Source: Chloroflexota bacterium
GTDB lineage: Bacteria; Chloroflexota; Anaerolineae; Ardenticatenales; Ardenticatenaceae
Length of the DNA: 17,926 nt
Reading direction: 5' to 3'
Assembly: GCA_003520455.1 (NCBI GenBank)
Contig: DOUV01000866.1
Span: forward strand, 1 to 17,926
The stretch's first letter is position 1, and every line of letters starts with the position of its first letter. The position numbers were made by a program, and so were the translations under genes. The notes under the pieces were generated by a model that saw only the letters and a list, made by a program, of their open reading frames with translations, made no database searches and had not been told where the DNA came from. Positions 15,139 through 17,926 of the stretch are shown one piece after another.

Positions 15139-16839
15139 CTACCCGCCGCGCGGAACCCGCACGGTCACTTTCGTCCCCTCGCCAGATGCTGAATGCATCT
15201 GGACGTTTCCCCCTACCTCCTCGGCCCGCTCGCGCATGAACCGCAATCCGAACTTCTGCTCACCGCCGGCCGGGAGCCGGCCAGGATCAAGCCCCCGGCC
15301 GTCATCCTCGACCACGACCTGGGCGTGGCCAGCGTGGATGGTGAAGGCAACCCGGACGGAGCGAGCACCAGCGTGTTTCCTGACGTTCGTGAGTGCTTCC
15401 TGGATGATGCGCAGCAGTTGCACCTCGACGATGGGCTCGAAGGGCTGGTCCACCAACTCGGCCGGGACGGCCAGTTCCGTGCGGATCCCGGAGTTCTGCT
15501 CAAACCGTTGCAAGGACTCTTCGAGGGCAGGGAGAAAACCCCGCTCTGGTAAGGTGGCAACTCCCAAATTGAGGATCGACTCCCGGACATCAGTGTGAGC
15601 GTCCTGGGCGACTGCAGCCAGACGTGCCAGGTGCGCGTCGGCCGTAGCCGTTTGGTCCCTGGAGAGCAGCTCGCGGGCGGCCTGAGCCTGCATCTTTACG
15701 TAACCCAGCACCTGGCTCAGGCCGTCATGCAGCTCCCGCGCCAGCCGTTCCCGCTCTTGCAGTACCGCCAGCGCCCGCTGTTGCTGCAGCAGTTGGACCT
15801 CCGCTCGTTTGCGGTCAGTGATATCGTGCAAGAGGATCACTTGGCCGATTGAGCGGCCGCGCCGATCGGTGAGCGATGAGCGGCGCGAGTCGTAGTGCTG
15901 TTCGGCCTCACCCTGCCGTCTGACCAGTTCGGTCTGCGTTGCTGTGGGGTCGCGGCACAGGGCGACCAACTCCGGCCAGTCGTTAAAGACCTCCGTGGCC
16001 GGCTGGCCAATGGCCCGGGAAGCCGTCCACCCCAGGACCTCTTGAGCCGCCGGGTTGAGGTCTACGATCCGGTTCTGCGCATCCAGCACGATCACGCTGT
16101 CGCCCATGCCCTCGACGACCGTGGCGCGGGCAACCGGCATGAGGTCAAACAGCCGGTAGCGGAAAAGCCCCCAGGCAACCACGACGCCGGACAGGCCAAA
16201 TACGGCCGGCGACAGGTCGTGGCGGGGGACGGGGCTGAGGCTAAGACCGTACAACACGCTCCACGGCAGCGGCATAAGCAGGCCGATCAGCAGGACCAGG
16301 GTCTGTTTGCGGTAGAGGGATGGTGCATGCCGCAACGCCTTGACGAACAGGAAGGCAGTGACCAGCAGCAAGCCATAATTGTAAGCGACGTGAATCCAGA
16401 AGAAGGGACCATAGGTCTTGCCGACCACGGGGAACGAGCCGGCGCTATCCAGGTGCACGTTTCGCCGCAGCCAGCCGTGGAGATCGTTGGTCCAGGCCAG
16501 CACCGCGATGAGAATCGGTACAATCAACAACAAGGCGAGGTTGCGGCGCGTTAGCCATTCATCGCGACCCGTGTATTGGAGGGCCAGGGCCAACCATGCT
16601 GTGGATACAGGGACGTAACTGAGGTACTGGACGTTGGCCCAGAAGAGTTTGGTGGACAGATCAGTGCCGGCCATCTCCAGAGCGTTGGCCAATGTCCAGG
16701 CCACAACGGCCAGCATGAGGACGGAGAAAGGGGCTGCCCCAGGCACGGTTCGGTGTCGCCAGGCATAAACGCCCAACACCGCTGTGACCGCTGCCGATAC
16801 GAGCAAGAGCCAAATGTAGGGGATGTATTGAAAGTGCAT
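15139..16839 (-). CDS. Membrane sensor histidine kinase: 7TM sensor, PAS, HisKA_3, HATPase
   Basis: From the ATG at 16839 the protein has 566 residues. Residues 1-235 hold seven hydrophobic helices (about 6-26, 35-57, 65-91, 100-118, 146-169, 179-201, 209-233) with the YGPFFWIHVAYNYGLLL and WGLFRYRLFDLMPVA motifs of the HisKA_7TM sensor family. A PAS domain follows at about 240-340 (GDSVIVLDAQNRIVDLNPAA, ILLHDITDRK). HisKA_3 holds His371 in ERLARELHDGLSQVLGYVKM, and the HATPase has its N-box at Asn485 (EALTNVRKHA) and the G1 box DDGRGL near 512-517. The frame stays open to an ATG at 16947, but that start lies upstream of the predicted promoter and lacks membrane-protein character, so 16839 is chosen. 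The kinase should autophosphorylate on His371 and pass phosphate to the regulator 28 nt downstream. The signal is unknown. Confidence 0.95.
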   Translation of the reverse strand: MHFQYIPYIWLLLVSAAVTAVLGVYAWRHRTVPGAAPFSVLMLAVVAWTLANALEMAGTDLSTKLFWANVQYLSYVPVSTAWLALALQYTGRDEWLTRRNLALLLIVPILIAVLAWTNDLHGWLRRNVHLDSAGSFPVVGKTYGPFFWIHVAYNYGLLLVTAFLFVKALRHAPSLYRKQTLVLLIGLLMPLPWSVLYGLSLSPVPRHDLSPAVFGLSGVVVAWGLFRYRLFDLMPVARATVVEGMGDSVIVLDAQNRIVDLNPAAQEVLGWTASRAIGQPATEVFNDWPELVALCRDPTATQTELVRRQGEAEQHYDSRRSSLTDRRGRSIGQVILLHDITDRKRAEVQLLQQQRALAVLQERERLARELHDGLSQVLGYVKMQAQAARELLSRDQTATADAHLARLAAVAQDAHTDVRESILNLGVATLPERGFLPALEESLQRFEQNSGIRTELAVPAELVDQPFEPIVEVQLLRIIQEALTNVRKHAGARSVRVAFTIHAGHAQVVVEDDGRGLDPGRLPAGGEQKFGLRFMRERAEEVGGNVQMHSASGEGTKVTVRVPRGG

Positions 16840-16892
16840 TGCCACCCACTCGTAGGGCAGGGGGAAGACTCTGGCAGGGATGGTACAATGCG

Positions 16893-16921
16893 ATTGTCGC
16901 AGAAACTGGCCCGGTTTACAA
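16893..16921 (-). promoter_or_regulatory. Predicted promoter of the kinase/regulator operon
   Basis: On the minus strand TTGTAA (16916-16921) and GACAAT (16893-16898) are separated by exactly 17 nt. Initiation would fall near 16886, giving a leader of about 47 nt before the ATG at 16839. The fit to sigma-70 consensus is moderate. Confidence 0.4.
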
Positions 16922-16950
16922 GTCAACGCGCTCCTTCCGCCGGCCACTGT

Positions 16951-16979
16951 TTGATCGTGCGCCTCCTCCGTGGTAGAAT
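16951..16979 (+). promoter_or_regulatory. Predicted promoter of the toxin-antitoxin operon
   Basis: TTGATC (16951-16956) and TAGAAT (16974-16979) are spaced by 17 nt, a good sigma-70-type match. Transcription should start near 16986, giving a very short leader with the GGAG ribosome site (16987-16990) almost at the 5' end. It diverges from the kinase promoter about 30 bp away. Confidence 0.6.
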
Positions 16980-16998
16980 TTGCGTTGGAGCATCATGG

Positions 16999-17277
16999 AT
17001 GGACATCGCCTGGGTTGACGTTCTCGACGAAGACAAACTGGAACGCAAGCACCATGTGCACGCCTACGAAGCCGAAGAAGTCCTCCTGAGCAGGCCCCGT
17101 GTCTACTTTGTCGAGAAAGGCCGCATCGAAGGCGAAGATGTTTATCTGGCGCTTGGACGAACGGAGGCAGGGCGTTACCTGGCCGTGTTCTTTATCTACA
17201 AACAGGATCGTGTGGCGCTGGTCATCAGCGCCCGTGAGATGGATGCGAAGGAACGCAGACGCTATGCCAAGAAGTAA
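16999..17277 (+). CDS. brnT: BrnT-like (DUF497) ribonuclease toxin
   Basis: This 92-residue protein shows the BrnT pattern: an N-terminal tryptophan strand and KLERKHHVHAYEAEEVLLS (the 'KNxxKHGVxFEEA' helix of the family), GEDVYLALGRTEAGRYLAVF (the 'RWLAIGRTxxGRLLVV' strands), and ALVISAREMDAKERRRYAKK (the 'RIISARxAxxxERRxYE' tail). BrnT is a type II toxin with a RelE-like fold that cleaves RNA. The start is the ATG at 16999, with GGAG 8 nt upstream; an out-of-frame ATG lies at 16995, and the longer open frame upstream overlaps the kinase gene antisense and has no domain. Toxin-before-antitoxin order is the usual one for this family. The family assignment is firm, toxicity untested. Confidence 0.85.
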   Translation: MDIAWVDVLDEDKLERKHHVHAYEAEEVLLSRPRVYFVEKGRIEGEDVYLALGRTEAGRYLAVFFIYKQDRVALVISAREMDAKERRRYAKK

Positions 17278-17548
17278 AGAGATTCCTGACCCCCTTCCTG
17301 AATCCTTCGAGACGATTGATGAATTTGTCGAATTCTGGGACAGGCACAGCACCGCCGATTATCCTGAAGCCTTTCGGGAGGTCGAAGGCGAAGTCCGCGT
17401 CGAGCGGCGGCACTACTACAGAGTGACGTTGGACGCCCCCCTCGGCGCGCAACTGTCCATACAGGCGCAGGCCCAGGGTGTGACCCTGGATACGCTGGTC
17501 AACCGTCTGTTGAAAGAACACCTGCATCATTCCACCCACGTCTCCTGA
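17264..17548 (+). CDS. BrnA/CopG-type antitoxin
   Basis: The 94-residue protein begins at an ATG 14 bp inside the toxin gene, implying translational coupling; a GAAGGAA tract lies about 11 nt upstream. The N-terminal part, ESFETIDEFVEFWDRHSTAD, is the 'EFWDTHDxxDY' signature of the CopG-type antitoxins that pair with BrnT-like toxins. The C-terminal part (YRVTLDAPLGAQLSIQAQAQ, GVTLDTLVNRLLKEHL) fits a ribbon-helix-helix DNA-binding domain with one beta strand and two helices. It should bind and neutralise the toxin and repress the shared promoter at 16951-16979 (known for the family, inferred here). Confidence 0.85.
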   Translation: MPRSKEIPDPLPESFETIDEFVEFWDRHSTADYPEAFREVEGEVRVERRHYYRVTLDAPLGAQLSIQAQAQGVTLDTLVNRLLKEHLHHSTHVS

Positions 17549-17926
17549 ACCTGCCTCACCATCCCATCCCATCGGCCGTTTTGCACACGCCCGGCGTGCG
17601 CACCTGTCCGTGCGGGCCCTTCCGGAAATCATGAACGCCTCGGGTGGCTTGGCGCGCTGCTCGCGAAAGCGCATGACACGTCCCCGGCGAAGACCGGGCC
17701 GCGTTGCTCCTGGCTTTCCTGTGACGTCACCCGGCTGCCTGGAAGGAAACGTACGAGAGGGCCGGCCGCCGGGTAGACCACCGTCCCTGACCCCTGCTGC
17801 AGCGGCCGTCTCGCGCCGACTGCGACCTGACCGGCACCGTGGCCGCAGTGCTCACGTGGGTCAACCGCCGCTGCCACTGGGGGGCGCCCCCCTGACGGCG
17901 AAGAGAACGAGCCGGCTCCCCCACCT
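17549..17926. other. Right-end region without a recognisable gene
   Basis: None of the frames gives a protein I recognise, and the open frames here have the biased composition of random GC-rich DNA. It holds a GC-rich stem-loop region at about 17586-17617 just after the antitoxin gene (no T-run, so at best a weak terminator), a perfect palindrome GTGACGTCAC at 17721-17730 and a perfect 14-nt palindrome of six G, CG, six C at 17879-17892. No tRNA or convincing rRNA structure was seen. Confidence 0.6.

Noticed and set aside
14538..15598. Plus-strand frames opposite the kinase and regulator
   Set aside because: Both minus-strand genes are textbook two-component proteins with all key residues; the plus frames have no domain.
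16840..16947. 36-residue N-terminal extension of the histidine kinase
   Set aside because: It would start upstream of the predicted promoter, has no conserved character, and the 7TM sensor family normally begins right at the first helix, as with the ATG at 16839.
17751..17765. GTACGAGAGGGCCGG, one mismatch from the 23S rRNA sarcin-ricin loop sequence
   Set aside because: Sequence on either side does not follow the rRNA, so I take it as chance similarity; an rRNA covariance-model search of 17549-17926 would settle it.
17629..17877. 82-codon minus-strand open frame at the right end
   Set aside because: No family resemblance, no ribosome site noticed, and composition like random GC-rich sequence.

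Overview
The window is GC-rich DNA that most resembles a Chloroflexota genome (Anaerolineae or a relative). This is inferred from gene content: a giant surface protein with LamG, calcium-repeat and WNL/GYW repeat modules, a 7TM-sensor histidine kinase, and many short dispersed hairpin repeats. No rRNA or tRNA was found to confirm it.

Layout. (1) Positions 1-13794, minus strand: one reading frame is open for 4598 codons from an ATG at 13794 to the left edge, where the gene runs out of the window. It encodes a giant membrane-anchored, mostly extracytoplasmic protein. The order is an N-terminal signal/anchor, an extracytoplasmic domain, a two-TM hairpin, aspartate-rich calcium repeats, a multi-TM block, more calcium repeats, a propeller-like region, two LamG domains, many Ig/FN3-like units, a Pro/Thr linker, a P-domain-like module, a CARDB-like module and two C-terminal repeats. 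Every long plus-strand ORF in this region is an antisense shadow. (2) 13854-14258, minus: a stand-alone degenerate receiver-like protein, 59 bp upstream of the giant gene and probably in the same transcript. (3) 14259-14444: an intergenic region with a perfect 18-bp hairpin terminator and a dispersed repeat. (4) 14445-16839, minus: a NarL-type response regulator and, upstream of it, a 7TM-PAS-HisKA_3 histidine kinase, forming a two-gene operon. (5) 16840-16998: a divergent promoter region. (6) 16999-17548, plus: a BrnT/BrnA-type toxin-antitoxin pair overlapping by 14 bp. (7) 17549-17926: no recognisable gene.

How they may work together. The kinase and regulator form a conventional membrane-sensing two-component system. 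They sit directly upstream of, and in the same orientation as, the pseudo-receiver and giant-protein genes, so control of the surface protein by this system is a reasonable but untested inference. The toxin-antitoxin pair is an independent unit.

The most unusual feature is that the giant gene carries several intergenic-type repeats translated in frame: two C/G-rich hairpin elements, a GAAGTCTC palindrome array, 7-nt tandem repeats and the GTGAAACGTGA family. They fall mostly in likely linkers, and a copy of the last family also supplies the stop codon of the response regulator gene.
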